Shown piece by piece: positions 1 through 11,096 of a DNA stretch of 64,000 nt. Under the pieces are notes generated by a model. It searched no databases, was not told where the DNA came from, and saw nothing but the letters and a program-made list of their open reading frames with translations. The DNA comes from Phaeosaccion multiseriatum (Eukaryota; Ochrophyta, other classes). The stretch covers positions 3,286,001 to 3,350,000 of the forward strand of contig OZ218957.1 of NCBI GenBank assembly GCA_965112735.1, written 5' to 3'. A program made the translations under genes and the position numbers. Positions within the stretch are counted from its first letter, which is position 1. Each line of letters opens with the position of its first letter.

Positions 1-1286
1 CTCCGCGGACACATCACCATCTTCAGAGGGAGAGGAGGCTCGCCTACCTCCATCTCTACCTCCATCCTCATCTTCATCTTGATTTTGATACCGAAGCCCA
101 TTTCGATCTCTATCTGTATCATTGCCCTGAGGTGCCATCTCCGTCTGCTCTTCCTCGGTGTCGTCTGCACGGTCTGTGTCCTCCCCTTCTTCGGTCCTCG
201 GTCTGGATGATGTCCTCCTCTGTAATAGCGGCACTACACACGACTTGTCCACAGCCAGGGTGTCGTGCTGCTGTGAAGGAGACGGAGGAGAAAGAGAACT
301 GGCGGCTCTGCTCCTCCTATTACCCGTGCCAGTGGCCTTGCTACTGCGCCTCTTGCTACTGATGCTACTGCTACTTCTGCTGCTGTTGTTGTTGTTGTTG
401 TTGTTGTTTTTAGGTCTGAGGCGCGAGTGTGAGCCAGCGGCGGCGGAGTGAGCACTGCTCCGAGCCCGAGCAGGCGCTGTCTTTGGCCTTGTTGCGCCTC
501 TGCTGCGGCCTGCTGCTGCTCCTTTCCTCTCGCCCTCCTCCTCGCCTCCTTCCGTTCTACTTGTGCTGGAAAGCCCCCCCGACACTGAAGCCGATAGTAC
601 GGCGCCCTCCACCCTCATGCTTCTGGCAGTCATCCACGTCTGTGTGTTTGGGTCTCCATCCCAAAGCGAGGAGGAAGCTGCTCCTCTCGGAGAAAGTGAC
701 GCTGGCCCTGCTCCAAAAGCGCTCTCTCCCGTGGCCCCTAGCCCTGAGCCTTGATCAAGGGAATTCTCTCTCGCAGACCTCCGGCAACCGCCGCCGGCCA
801 CGTACTTGTCGCTCGCGTACTTTAGGCCCGGCGGTGTGCCTGTGGCTGGGGATCTGGGAGAGAGGACGCACTCTCTGTACGCCGCGTCTATGGCTTCGCC
901 GTGGTGAAGCGGCCGGCGGAGCACACCCGTCTGGCTAGGGTTGGGGGTACCCCATGCCTAATTTTCAAAGCATGTGAGGGGAGGAAGAGTGAAGACCCCT
1001 CTTTATACTTCTTGGTCGGTTGATTTATTAATTTTGAAAACCATCCCAAGCTTACATCCTCTGTATCGCCTCTCACCTTCCGTACCCCTTTGCCGGCCCG
1101 TCTGATAGAGGCTTGCAGCGTCTTTGTCCTGAGCTCCTCCTCCCTCTGCTCGTCCTCCGAAAGCAGCTTCAGGCAGAGCAGCGGGCTCTCGTTTGCACCT
1201 CTGTCGCTCACGTAAAACGGACCATCTGCGGGAATCCCTGGCTGTCGGCACGCCGGTACAGCAGGGGCATACGAAGCTTCCACCAT
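1..1286 (-). CDS. Unrecognised Ser/Arg-rich protein, 5' part (runs off the window)
   Basis: Two exons are visible. The first (1056..1286) starts at an ATG and stays open to a GTAAGC donor. The second (1..957) follows an ...ATTAG acceptor in the same phase and stays open for 319 codons to the window edge. The encoded protein begins MVEASYAPAVPAC, has a charged stretch (SEDEQREEEL), then a long disordered Ser/Arg/Gly-rich part with a run of Asn and acidic patches (DEDEDGG). I recognise no domain. A strong pyrimidine tract ending in CTGCAG lies just upstream of the ATG (about 1305-1330), so the ATG may instead be internal to a second exon. The plus-strand frames across this stretch look like antisense shadows because the minus frame is continuous and phase-consistent across the intron. 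Confidence 0.55.
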
Positions 1287-1866
1287 GTTACAAGTACTGC
1301 AGTGTAAAAAAAAAAAAGAAAAAATATAGTAACTGCTTCACGTGTTGGTTATATTATTTCTCTCACAGATGGCAAAATCTTTCTTTCACTCTTTCTCTCC
1401 TCTCCTTCTGGTGCTTCATTAAATTAACCAAAGACGCAAGAGATACGCGTGTGGCATTGACAACTCCTCCCAGCAACACCACCACTCTCCACGACACTTC
1501 ACTCCCTCTCCTCGGCTCTCTCATCTACCCTCTACGATTTCCATTTTTTCTTCTTCTCCCTTTCCTCGCACCTTTCCTGGCAAAACCAAACCACGCGTGT
1601 CCCCTTGACAGACCAGACCCCCCGACCTTCCCGAGTGAAAAGCATCTCACTCGCTCGTGTATCGCCTGTCCCCCCCCCAGCTGCCATACCCTCCCAAAGC
1701 CGCCTCCGCGACTGATGCACGAGGGAAGGCAATTGCCCTACTGTTTGCTTCTCTCCTCCTCAACCCTCAAGCCCAACCCAGAGCGACTGATCTACGACCG
1801 GTCTAGGACGAAGCCCTGTTTGTTGCTCCTCTCCTCCCTTCGTGCCCTTCCCCTTTGCTCCCCTCT
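1287..1866. other. Spacer: 3' flank of the ammonium transporter and 5' flank of the next gene
   Basis: 580 bp between the transporter stop codon and the ATG of the following minus-strand gene. It holds a T-rich tract on the minus strand (about 1305-1330) that looks like a 3' splice site, so a 5' leader exon of the downstream gene could lie here. No convincing coding exon seen. Confidence 0.4.
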
Positions 1867-4800
1867 TTAGACGACGCCCTTGCTCTCCTCAAGTTGGGTG
1901 GTCTTCGACTTGGTGTCCACCGGAGCTCCGCCCACCTGAGCGCTGCCCGCGGGGAAGAGGTTGGCGGGGATGCCTGATCGACTGCCGCTCATTTGTTCGT
2001 CGTTAGTCACTTGGTCTGTGCGATTGATTGATTCGGTTCCAGCGAGCGAAGGAGGAAGGTGAGGGAGGGGTGGCGAGGGTGAAGACGAGTGTGAGTGTAC
2101 TGGTGCAAGAGCAGAGAGTAGCGATGGAAAGGCTTCATACCATCACTCAATCACTCATTCGCTCACAGCTCACTATCATTCCGCAGTCAATCACTCATAT
2201 CACTCACAGCTCATCATTCCGCCGTGCTTGGAAGAGTCCATGCCAATCTCCTCTACTTCCTTCGACACGCGCAGACCGAATGTAAATTTGGCAAAGAGGA
2301 ACACCTGAGTGAGAGGGAGAGAGGGGGGGGGGGGGGGACAGGTGCAGAGAGCGAGAGGGAGGCAAGAGGGGAAGTGAGTTGGTGTGAGAGAGAAGGGGAG
2401 TACAAGGGAAAACAGACACAGACAGAGAGAGTCGAGGAGAGCGAGAGAGAGCGAGCGACAAATATGACCCCATACAACTATTGAGAGAGAAGAAGTAAGG
2501 GCTGACCACAACGAACGCACCAGTGTCGCCATGATTCCTGCCCACGCCGTGACGGCGAGCACAAAGATGATGTTGGCTCCAAGCTGACGTCCTCCACAGC
2601 CGTAGAACACTCCGCAGCACTTGTCGGCTCGGTCGGCGTAGTACGCCTGGAGAAGGAGTGGAGGGGGTGGGGGTTTCGGTCGGTGAAGGAGGAGGAGGAG
2701 GAGGAGGAGGAGGGGGGGGAGGACACCTCAGGGACGCCTCAGGCAACGGATGAGAACATCTCTCTCCGTGTCTCTTAGCTATCAAGGAAGAGAAGGAAGA
2801 GACTCGCAACGTTTGGCTCCCTCCTGACACTGAGTATGAACAGAGCGGAACATCGTCTTCTCCCCTACCCACGCATTCACTCACCTCGCGGTCTGAGGGA
2901 CGGGTGGCGTAACAGCCAGGTTCATAGGTCCATGGATGGACGTTGTCATGTTGCGCGCAGTGGCCGCCGCAGTCAGTCGAAGGAGAGGTTTGGTTGCACA
3001 CAATTGCGAGGGAGGGAGGGAGGGAGGAAGGGAGACAGGGAGACAGGGAGGGAGAAAGGGAGTGAGGGAGAGAGGGAGGGAGAGAGGGACAGAGGGAGGG
3101 AGAGAGGGAGTGAGGGAGAGAGGGAGGGAGAGAGGGAGGGAGGGAGGGAGGGAGAGAGAGAGTCAGAGAGCGAAGGAGAAGGGGCACCAAGAGGCAAAGC
3201 ACGAGAGGAGAGGAGATGAGAGAGGGGAGGGAAACGACATGACCACCATATCCCAAACGCTTTGTTGTGCTGTTGCGAACAAGCCAAGCTCCTGCATCGG
3301 CCATTCGACAGAGTGACTCAAGTGAGTTGCATTCGAGCCCGTCTCACCCACTCACGGCCAACACGGCCTAACACTTGGCCCCTCACTCAAAAACTCTCCC
3401 TCACCGCCCTTCCTGAGTCCCACACACACAACTCCCTCTCTCCCTCTCTCCCTCACGCCTCCCACTCACAGTTGGACTCGGTGGCGAAGAATCCGGCCGC
3501 AATGACGCCCCAGGCCCCACAGAAATAGTGAACGGGTGACGCGTCTAAGGGAACACAAAAGTAAAGTGTTGAGAAAGAGTCATTAGCACTGCCACAGGAG
3601 TACGCAGCGCACAAGGAGGCTATTCATTCTCTTAATAGGAATCACCAAAGTGCAAAAGGAGGCTGGAAATGGAAATGGAAATGGAAAGAATGGGTTCATG
3701 GGAGGGACGGACGGACACGTCAGAAGAAAAAGAATTGTCGCACAAAAATCAACAAGGTCACGTACCGACGACGTCGTCGATCTGGAGCATGAGGAGGATG
3801 GAGGAGGAGACGTTGTAGACAATGCCCGCGATGAGCCCGATCACCACGGCCCCCTCGGGGTTCACAACAGCGCAGCCCGCAGTGATGGCCACCAAGCCTC
3901 CGAGGATGCCGTTGTTGGCGGACTCGGGGTCGATGTAGCCCTTGCGCATCTATGCACACGGACGCGGAGGAGGAGAAGGAGGAGGAGGAGGAGGAGGAGG
4001 AGGAGGAGGAGGAGGAGGAAAAAGAAGAAGGAGGGGGAGGAGGAGGAGGAGGAGGAGGAGGAGGAGGAGGAGGAAGAAGAAGAAGAAGAAGAAGAAGAAG
4101 GAGGAGAAAGAAGAAGGAGGAGGTCATTCAACCAAAAAAAAAGTATGTCTCGTCGAGGACAGAGAACCTCTCCTTCTACCTTACCTTGGCGATGACGCTG
4201 GAGGACACACAGCCCACACCACCGGCAATGGTGGTGTTGACCATGGCTCGGGCTCCGACGAGAGAGGCTGGGCCCACAATGTAGAGGGATGACACACCGT
4301 TGAAGCCGTACCTAGTGAGTCAGTGAGTGATGAGTGCGTCAGTGAGTCAGTGAGTCAGTGCGTCCGTTCGTGAGTCAGTGTGTCCGTCAGTTACACTTAG
4401 TGAGTCAAGTGAGTCCCTCAGTAAGTCAAGTGAGTCCGTACCATCCGAACCAGAGGCAGAGTGTGCCGAGCGTCTGGTAGACAAAGCTGAGTTGGGGCAG
4501 GTCCACGGGCTGGCCATCGACGAAGCGTCCAACGCGGGGGCCGAGCAAGATGGCACCCACGAGCGCTGCAGCTCCTCCGGTCATGTGAACAACACCTTAG
4601 AAAGATAAGACACAGATACACGGAGGAGGAGGAGGAGGAGGAGGATGGTCATCCAGCAGCGCGCAAATGAGTAACGACACGACAACAACACCAACAACAT
4701 CCCCTACCCTTCTTCCACGCCTACCTGATCCTGCAAAGTCGAGCACTCCGCACTGGACGAGGAGACGCCCCTCGCTCCTCCAGGCGGAGGCCCAGCCGCC

Positions 4801-5818
4801 GCTGGACCAGCCCCAGTGCACCACGACGGGGTAGATGAAGCCGATGAGGCTGGTGGCGTACACGCAATAGGCCCAGAAGGTGCAGCGCTCGACAACGGAG
4901 CCGCTCACAATGGTGGCGGTGGTGGCGGCGAAGGCCCACTGGAAAAGCCAGGTGGCCCACTGGTAGCCCGTCTCCTCACCCGCTCCGCGAAACCCGTCGG
5001 TGAGGACGAAGCCGTTGGTGCCGATGAAGCCGTTGTCGCCGGTAGCGGGGTAGTTATCCTGCACGGAGGAAGGGGTGCAATTGGATTAGACCAAAGAAGG
5101 AGAGGGAAGTCATTAATAGACTGGAGGGATAGTCAAGTATTGTGGCACGTGTGTGAGCGGAATTCCGGATTGGATTGGATAACTCGTTGCTGAAGGTGGG
5201 CAATAAGGTCATAACTACACACCTTGCCCATGGCGATGCCATAGCCAGTGATGTACCACATGATACCACCGATGGAGGCGTCAAACACATTCTTGACTAA
5301 GATATTTTTTGTGTTTTTGAGCTGAACGCAGCCAACTTCAAGCATGGCAAACCCCTGATCCAGAAGAGAGGCAGCGAGGAGAGTACAGGGGGGTGAGGTG
5401 GGTTATGGCCAAGCAAGGAGAGGGCGCGGAGTGGAGACATAAGACCACGGCCGATGCGCTGACCTTGCCGGGATCTACATCCCTCTACGATCATCTGCGA
5501 TCCTGCCCCCACCCCTCCCCCCCAGCTCTCCCGTGTGTCTCCCATACACGCACCGTCTGCATAAAGAAGACCAACACGGCTCCAAAGAGAAGCCAGAAGG
5601 TGTTCATAGAGAGAGTCATGGAGCGGATGGTGTCCACGACGCACTAAGAGAGGCAGAGGCCAGCAACAACAAACAACAAAAATGAGGGGTTAGAAAGTCA
5701 TCGCTGCGGTGGGAAGAAGAAAAAAACCTTGTGAGCCGCACCAGCCTCACACCTGCTCAAAGTCCGCATCTCCCGCGACACAGGCGTCATCACTCAGAGG
5801 GTTGATAAGCGACGCCAT
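1867..5818 (-). CDS. AMT: Ammonium transporter (AMT/MEP/Rh family), 499 aa, 12 exons
   Basis: Exons: 5753..5818, 5554..5643, 5223..5354, 4725..5058, 4442..4595, 4185..4311, 3766..3949, 3470..3544, 2885..2892, 2521..2646, 2208..2304, 1867..1973. All phases agree and sum to exactly 500 codons, a normal AMT length. Diagnostic parts are the first helix (MNTFWLLFGAVLVFFMQT), GFAMLEVG, the pore region YQWATWLFQWAFAATTATI, GGAAALVGA, DASPVHYFCGAWGVIAAG (with a pore His) and the cytosolic tail LRVSKEVEEIGMDSSKHG that is characteristic of regulated AMTs. The protein should conduct ammonium across the plasma membrane for nitrogen uptake. The ATG at 5818 opens MASLINPLSDD, a short N terminus before helix 1. 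The 8-nt exon is inferred from phase and splice sites only. Some introns carry purine/pyrimidine microsatellites. Confidence 0.93.
2885..2892 (-). other. 8-nt micro-exon of the ammonium transporter
   Basis: Exon 8 ends in phase 1 with T and exon 10 begins in phase 0, so an exon is required between them. The only minus-strand AG between about 3258 and here is in CCCTCAG at 2893-2894. It is followed by ACCGCGAG and a GTGAGTG donor. T plus these 8 nt gives Tyr-Arg-Glu and restores phase 0, so the protein reads ATESN-YRE-AYYADR. The inference rests on phase and consensus only. Confidence 0.72.
2998..3170. repeat. (GGGA)n/(TCCC)n tract in the transporter intron before the micro-exon
   Basis: Imperfect GGGA/GAGA repeats on the plus strand are, in the sense of the gene, a pyrimidine tract of about 170 nt. 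It sits inside a longer region without any AG on the sense strand and precedes the micro-exon acceptor. Confidence 0.85.
3965..4108. repeat. (AGG)n/(AAG)n tract in a transporter intron
   Basis: GGA/GAA repeats on the plus strand in the intron between 3949 and 4185. They read as a CTC/CTT pyrimidine tract in the gene's sense, just upstream of the acceptor of the exon starting at 3949. The frames running through it are low-complexity artefacts. Confidence 0.9.
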
Positions 5819-6123
5819 TTGCTCCGTTGCTGTACTTCCGTTTTGTTTTCAATCGTGTTGTCAACAAATCCCTCATGGAAGCCCTTCGATGTTCCCCTGG
5901 GGGGGACGTCTCCGCCATCCATGAGCTGTTTTTTATTTTTTTCTTCTCAGGCCATGGGGGTACAATTGTTTTATTGTTTTCGTTAAATCATTTATTTGTA
6001 TGGCTTTAAGCTATCGCCATTTTATAGGCGATAGCTAAATAGCGCGCCAGGGGTCGAGCGGAAGGCAGGAATACATGTGCTACAAAGGAGAGAGCACCAG
6101 CACGATTACATGGTCCTCCCTCA
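5819..6123. other. Spacer: transporter promoter and 3' flank of the UBA/zinc-finger gene
   Basis: 305 bp holding the 5' flank of the ammonium transporter. It contains an AT-rich block (about 5927-6005: T-runs, ATTGTTTTATTG, TTAAATCATTTATTTG) and a perfect 10-bp inverted repeat (6009..6036). No coding potential seen. Confidence 0.5.
6009..6036. other. Perfect hairpin (10-bp arms) downstream of a stop codon
   Basis: Arms AGCTATCGCC (6009..6018) and GGCGATAGCT (6027..6036) around an 8-nt AT loop. It lies about 88-115 nt past the stop of the UBA/zinc-finger gene. A hairpin with the related core CTATCG/CGATAG lies at 63463..63489, about the same distance past another stop codon. Confidence 0.7.
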
Positions 6124-7169
6124 TCAGCGCTGCAGATGCTTGCAACAGCGCGAGAGCTGAAAGGCGAGGCACGAGCAGGTGCCGCCCCAGTCCTGAGAGG
6201 AAGCCCCCCCACCACCCCCACCACCCCCACCCCCACCCCCACCAACTTTGTAGTCTGGGTAGGCGTAGTTGTCGGTGGCAGTGGCGCTGCTTTCTCCTGG
6301 CCCGCAGCGACCCCCGCCCATGTCGGCCCCCACCCACGTCATCCTCGAAGCGTCGCACACCTCACAAGCCTGAGGGAGGGGAGGAGGGGAGGGACGAGCA
6401 ATAGCAGTTGGTGATACAGCTAGCAGGTAGCAGGTAGCAGGAGAAATGAACACAAGCAAAGCCCCCGTCCCCCTTCCTCATCCTCATCCTCAAGGTCCTC
6501 GGCACTCTCCCCCAACACCCAAACGCTGCTGACACCCCTCACCATGCTGAGGTCGCTGTTCAGTAGCGTACAGCGCGGGCATTGCCACATACCGCCTTCC
6601 GACAGCGGTATCAAGGCCTCCTCCTCCCCTTCCTGGCCTTCCCTGAGCCCCATCCCCCTGGCGCCAGCCCGTGCCCCTGCCCCTACCCATGCTCCTCCTC
6701 CTGCGGCGGTGGCGGCGGCTGCTGCTCCACCCCCTGCTGCTGCTGCAGCAGTACCGACTGCTACCCCACCACCTCCCCCTCTCGCCCTCGCAAAGGACCT
6801 GCAGATAACGCGCTCATTCGGCGGCGGTGACACCAACTCGTAGCAGCCATTGGGGAGCCTTGCCGCCCCAGCGACTGCCGTATCACCAACTGCTAACCCT
6901 GCCCCTTGGACGGGCCGCAGCAGCTCCAACAGCGCCTCTGCCCTCTCCGCTGCGAGGCAGGAGGGAGCAAGCAGGCCCAGGCCACCGTGCCTATCGCTGA
7001 AGAAGATGCGACACAGGCTTCTCATCTCCTCTGCAGGCAGGTCCAGGCAATGCGCCTCCTCTTCCTCCTCCCCTCCCGCTCCCCCTCCTCCTCCTCCGAA
7101 AGGTGCAGAGACGATAATCCGCATAGCGAGCGACGACGTCGGCTGCTGCTGTACCACCAACTCCTCCTC

Positions 7170-7203
<34 letters not shown>

Positions 7204-9633
7204 AGCTGCTGCTTTGCATTGTTATCGTTCCATCCAGGCGGGGAGGGGGGCATTCGCGCGCTCGCCTCCTCATCCGGCCATGCCCCCTCCGCTCCTTTGG
7301 TTTCCTGCATCCCCCCATCGTCCGAGAGTTGGTCCTCCTCGCGTCGCCCCCTGTGAAACCCCTCAAGCCCAGCCCCTGCTAGGCTGTGGCTCGTGTTGCT
7401 GGGGCCAGAGGAGGGGCTTGCCGTAGGGCTTGTTGCCGTCCGCATGGTCAACACGCTGACGTCAATCCACGTTCTGCCGAAGCGCCGCCTGCCCCTGAGA
7501 GAGAGAGGAGAGGGGTTGTGGGGCGGAGGGACGGGGAGGGGAGGGAGAGGGGGAGGTAGGGAGAGGGAGATGGGGGCGGAGGGAGAGGGAGAAAGAGTGG
7601 TGGAGAGAGAAAGAGATAGAGACCGATAGGGGGGGAAGAGGTGGGCGGAGACACAAAGGCGAGAGAGAGGGGGTTGAGGAGGGGGACAGAGAGAGACACC
7701 ACAGAGAGAGAGACGAGAGAGACATGAGAGAGACACACACAGTCACAAGGGTGGAGAAAACAGTGCAGTACAACGAACGAGCGCAGGCCCATGCCGTCCC
7801 GGAGCCCCACCATCGCACGACACGCGCTGTGACATGCCAAGCTCCCCTCTCGAAGCACTAATTGTCATACGAGCTTCACCGGAAGTCTGGGAGTCGTCCC
7901 TGAGAGAGCCTTCCTCTCTGCACCCACATTCACCTCCCTACCTCCCTCCCTCCCTCCTACCCCCCCTCCCTCCCTCCCTCCCTCCCTCCTTCCCTGCCTC
8001 GTACCTGTACACAACGTCTCCCTCGACAAGACCGGCACAGGCCGCCGCAGCACCACTGTGAGCCCTCCAACTACTGCTACTACTACTACTAATACCACAA
8101 CCCCCCTCTCCTCCCTTCGCCACCACCTCTTCCCCAAACGCCTTCCAGCAGCCCTCCGGCAGCGGCTCTGGCGAGGTTGTCCAATATTCTTCTGCCTCAC
8201 TGTTGATGCTGCCAACCTTCCCCCCTCCCTCCTGGTGTTGGTACAAGCCTTCTATGCAGGGCGTTTCATTGATATGGGTGGTCATATCGTCGTCGTACAG
8301 ACCACTCATAAACCCCGCTCCTCCTCCTCCTCCTCCTCCTCCTCCTCCTCCTCCTCCTCCCGTGTCACCAACCCGCACGGCTACAGCTCCTCCAGTAGGA
8401 GAGCCCCCGCCCAGCAGCCAATCCGCTGCTCTGCTCACATCTCCAAAGTGCCTTCGGAGGGCGTCCCTCGCCTCTTCCTCCTCGAACCCGAGCTCCACCA
8501 GCCCCAACAATCCTGAGCCTTCATCCGCCCGGTCTGATCTGGTGGGCACAGAGGCAGGTTTCCCTCCTCCCTTCCCCCCCCCTCCTCCTCCTGCTGCTGC
8601 TGCCACTCCTCCTTCTCTTCCTCCTCCTGTTGTAGAAGCTAATGGAGTAGCTAAGGCCGGCGCCGCTCCGCCGCTGCCTACCCAAGGGGATTGGGATCGC
8701 AACGGCTGCTGCTGCTGCTGCTGCTGCTGCGATGCACCGCCACCGCCACCGCCGCCAGCAAGATTTCCGCAGCTTTTCCTCTTCAAATCCCCCCCCCCTC
8801 TTCCCTCACCTCCTTCTTTACACCCCCGCTCCTCCCAAGTCAGACGAGTCCTCTCCGTATCGCCTACGCCTCCGCCTCCTGTAGAAACCTTGAGACTGGG
8901 AAGGGAGTCTACCGAGCCAGCCTCTGCAGGGATGGCGGAGCTCGAGCTCCCTAGCGAGGCACCATCGCCCTCGCTATGCTCGTGTTGGTCACATTGGGGG
9001 AGACTGCGGCCGCTGGCGGGAGAAGGAGGAAGCGTTGAAGGTAAGGAAGGGCCCGAGGAGCCATCGTCGTTGTCGTCGTCACGGCCGTCACAGCTCCCCT
9101 CCTCCTCCTTCTTTTCAGTGCCGCTAACCTCCATCTCTCCTCTGCGCACCCCTTCCTCCACGGCCCCATCACGATACACAATGGTATAGTTCTCCTCCTG
9201 GTCGGCGTTGCCGCTCCTGCATGCCTTGACGACTCTGGCGGGGTGGTATTCACTACCAATTCGCCGCTTCACCAAGCGTCCCTCGCCCAACACCCTGTCG
9301 TTCCCTCCAACCCGCCACTCTCTGTGAATCCTGCGCAAGTCCCCAGGTTCAACGCCCAACTCTTTGTCGTTCCCGTCGCCGATGTAAATGAGGTCGCACC
9401 GCTGATGCACTTGGCTATCCGAAGAACTTGGGCTCACAGAAAGACTCATCTTTGTCACCACCGCAGGAAGCCATTGCTGTGGGGAGAGGGAGGAGGGATG
9501 TTGGTTGAGAGAAGCATAGAAGGGGGGGGGGAGGCAGTGATCGTCATACCTCATGGATTCTTCGCTCCACGAAGTCGCCCACCTCAAAAGGGGTGAGAGA
9601 GGGGGGCTTGTGCTCAGCATCGTCTTGTTCCAT
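6124..9633 (-). CDS. Tudor-like, UBA and RanBP2-type zinc finger protein, 954 aa
   Basis: Exons: 9550..9633, 8005..9476, 7747..7857, 6543..7494, 6124..6369, all phase-consistent. The ATG at 9633 has a good context and opens MEQDDAEHKPPSLTPF. Two Tudor-like strand patterns follow: GDFVERR...WLPAVVTKM...CDLIYIGDGNDKELGVEPGDLRRI, then GRLVKRRI...YHPARVVKA...YTIVYRDGAVEEGV. A UBA domain lies near residues 348-385 (LLGLVELGFEEEEARDAL). A RanBP2-type zinc finger is split across the last intron (WQCPRCTLLNSDLSM then ACEVCDA), giving W-x-C-x2-C...C-x2-C. UBA and this finger type both bind ubiquitin, so a ubiquitin-reading adaptor role is inferred; the Tudor-like repeats might bind methylated histone tails. 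Long Gln, Gly and Ala runs separate the domains. The whole combination is not one I know. Confidence 0.8.
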
Positions 9634-11096
9634 GGTGGTCGCAGGGGGAGAGAAGCGCTAATAGAGAGAAGAAGGGAACTTTGTTGACTTATAGGAAACA
9701 ACACACGAGTTGGTTCGTTTTCTGTGAGTCGCGCGTCGCGCAAGCCTCGGAAGCTGAGATGAGAAGCAAAAGCGCAAGCGCATCCACACAGGGGGCGCTT
9801 AGCTATTTATCCGAGCAGCACCACCGCCTACGCTGCCTTGCTTGGCGACGTCGCTCCAGCCATCTCGGAGAACCAATCAGCGTTGACACAGTTGTCGGGG
9901 GATCCAAAGATTCGCGGCCCCGTCTTCGGTCAAGCGTTGCCCCTCCTCAGCTCGGAGGCAGAGAAAAGCCTCTTCAGTGGTGCATCCCTCGTCGTTGTGG
10001 GTACGCCCCGAATCACTCGTGTAGGAGCTGGCATATCGCCTTCCACCACTGCGGAGGACTGCAAGGGGGCCCGGTTGTTGCAGGTCCACTTGCTGGCCTT
10101 GCTCCTACCTCCTGCCTCTTTACCACCTGGAAGCCGCCCCCCCATCCGCCCCTCCACCCCTTGTGTGCCATCTCCGCCGTAGGCTTGGCCTTGATGTGCT
10201 GCACACGCACTCACTCACTCACGGTCATTCAGCACTGAGGGTCTCCAGATCCATCTCGTCCGGACGTCCCCGACCTTGACACACCTGTAGCTAGGCCCGC
10301 CCACGTGTCCTTCAGGTCCATCCCCTCCCCCTTCCTTCCTCGCCCTCCCTTTCCTCCTCCTCCCCATCCTCTTTTCCCTCCCCCTCGTCCTTCTCCTTCT
10401 CCTTCTCCTCGATGACAAGGGCTGCTACTGCTGCGAACTGTCCGATGGCTTGCCGCCCATGTCCGCTGCTGCAGTGACCCTACTCGGGCGTCAAGTCCCA
10501 TACAGCAGGGTTGGGAAGCTTTGGAGGGATGGAAGAGTGGGTGCTGCGACCCCCTGAGGCCTCTGAGCCCCCACACCCCCCCCTGCTCATGGTGGTCCAG
10601 CGTCGCCAGACTGTACCGGTCGGGGGTGAGCACGGACGTCCCTTCGTCCGGGCAAGGAGGGAGGTGCTACAGCATCCCTTCACAGTAACAGCCTTGCCTG
10701 GCAATCAGACGGACCTTTGCTTAGGCAGGAGAGACTCCACCACACGTGGCCGGCACTACTTGGGTGTTTTGATGGGAGTGCGGGGGTCGGTGTGTGACCA
10801 CAGTGATCGCTGTGCCGTGGGGTGCGGAAAGCATTGAGAGCTCCAGTCTGCTGCTGTATCACCAACTGCTGGTGCTGGTGCTGGTGCTGGTGCTGGTGCT
10901 GATACTGATGCTGGTCGAGCAAGTGATGCCGTCAATGAGGCAGCAGCACGAAGTGAGGAGCTTCAAATACCTCTCCACACTAATGCTGGTGGCCCTTTGC
11001 GTGACTGCAGTTACAGAAGAGACCACCTCCTGGACAATCGCACCGCCCGCCCCTCCTCCGCAGCCTCTGCTGTATCACCAACTGCCTCTGTCTGCG
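9634..11096. other. Spacer with no confident gene
   Basis: 1.46 kb between the zinc-finger gene start and the pseudouridine synthase stop, both minus strand. Several open frames exist on both strands but most lack an ATG and none resembles a family I know. A minus-strand stretch with a (QH)n repeat (about 10870-10915) and two copies of the dispersed word TGTATCACCAACTG (10851..10871, 11069..11085) lie here. It may be 3' UTR plus promoter, or hold an exon I cannot recognise. Confidence 0.35.

Noticed and set aside
429-938. A 169-codon plus-strand frame at the left edge
   Set aside because: The minus-strand frame is open over the whole 957 bp, continues across a phase-matched intron to an ATG, and has the acidic and Ser/Arg composition typical of this genome's proteins.
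2204-3304. A 366-codon minus-strand frame across the ammonium transporter ([10 protein letters not shown] repeats)
   Set aside because: It reads an intron microsatellite and crosses two real exons in a way that ignores their splice sites. The 8-nt exon gives an in-phase model of normal length without it.
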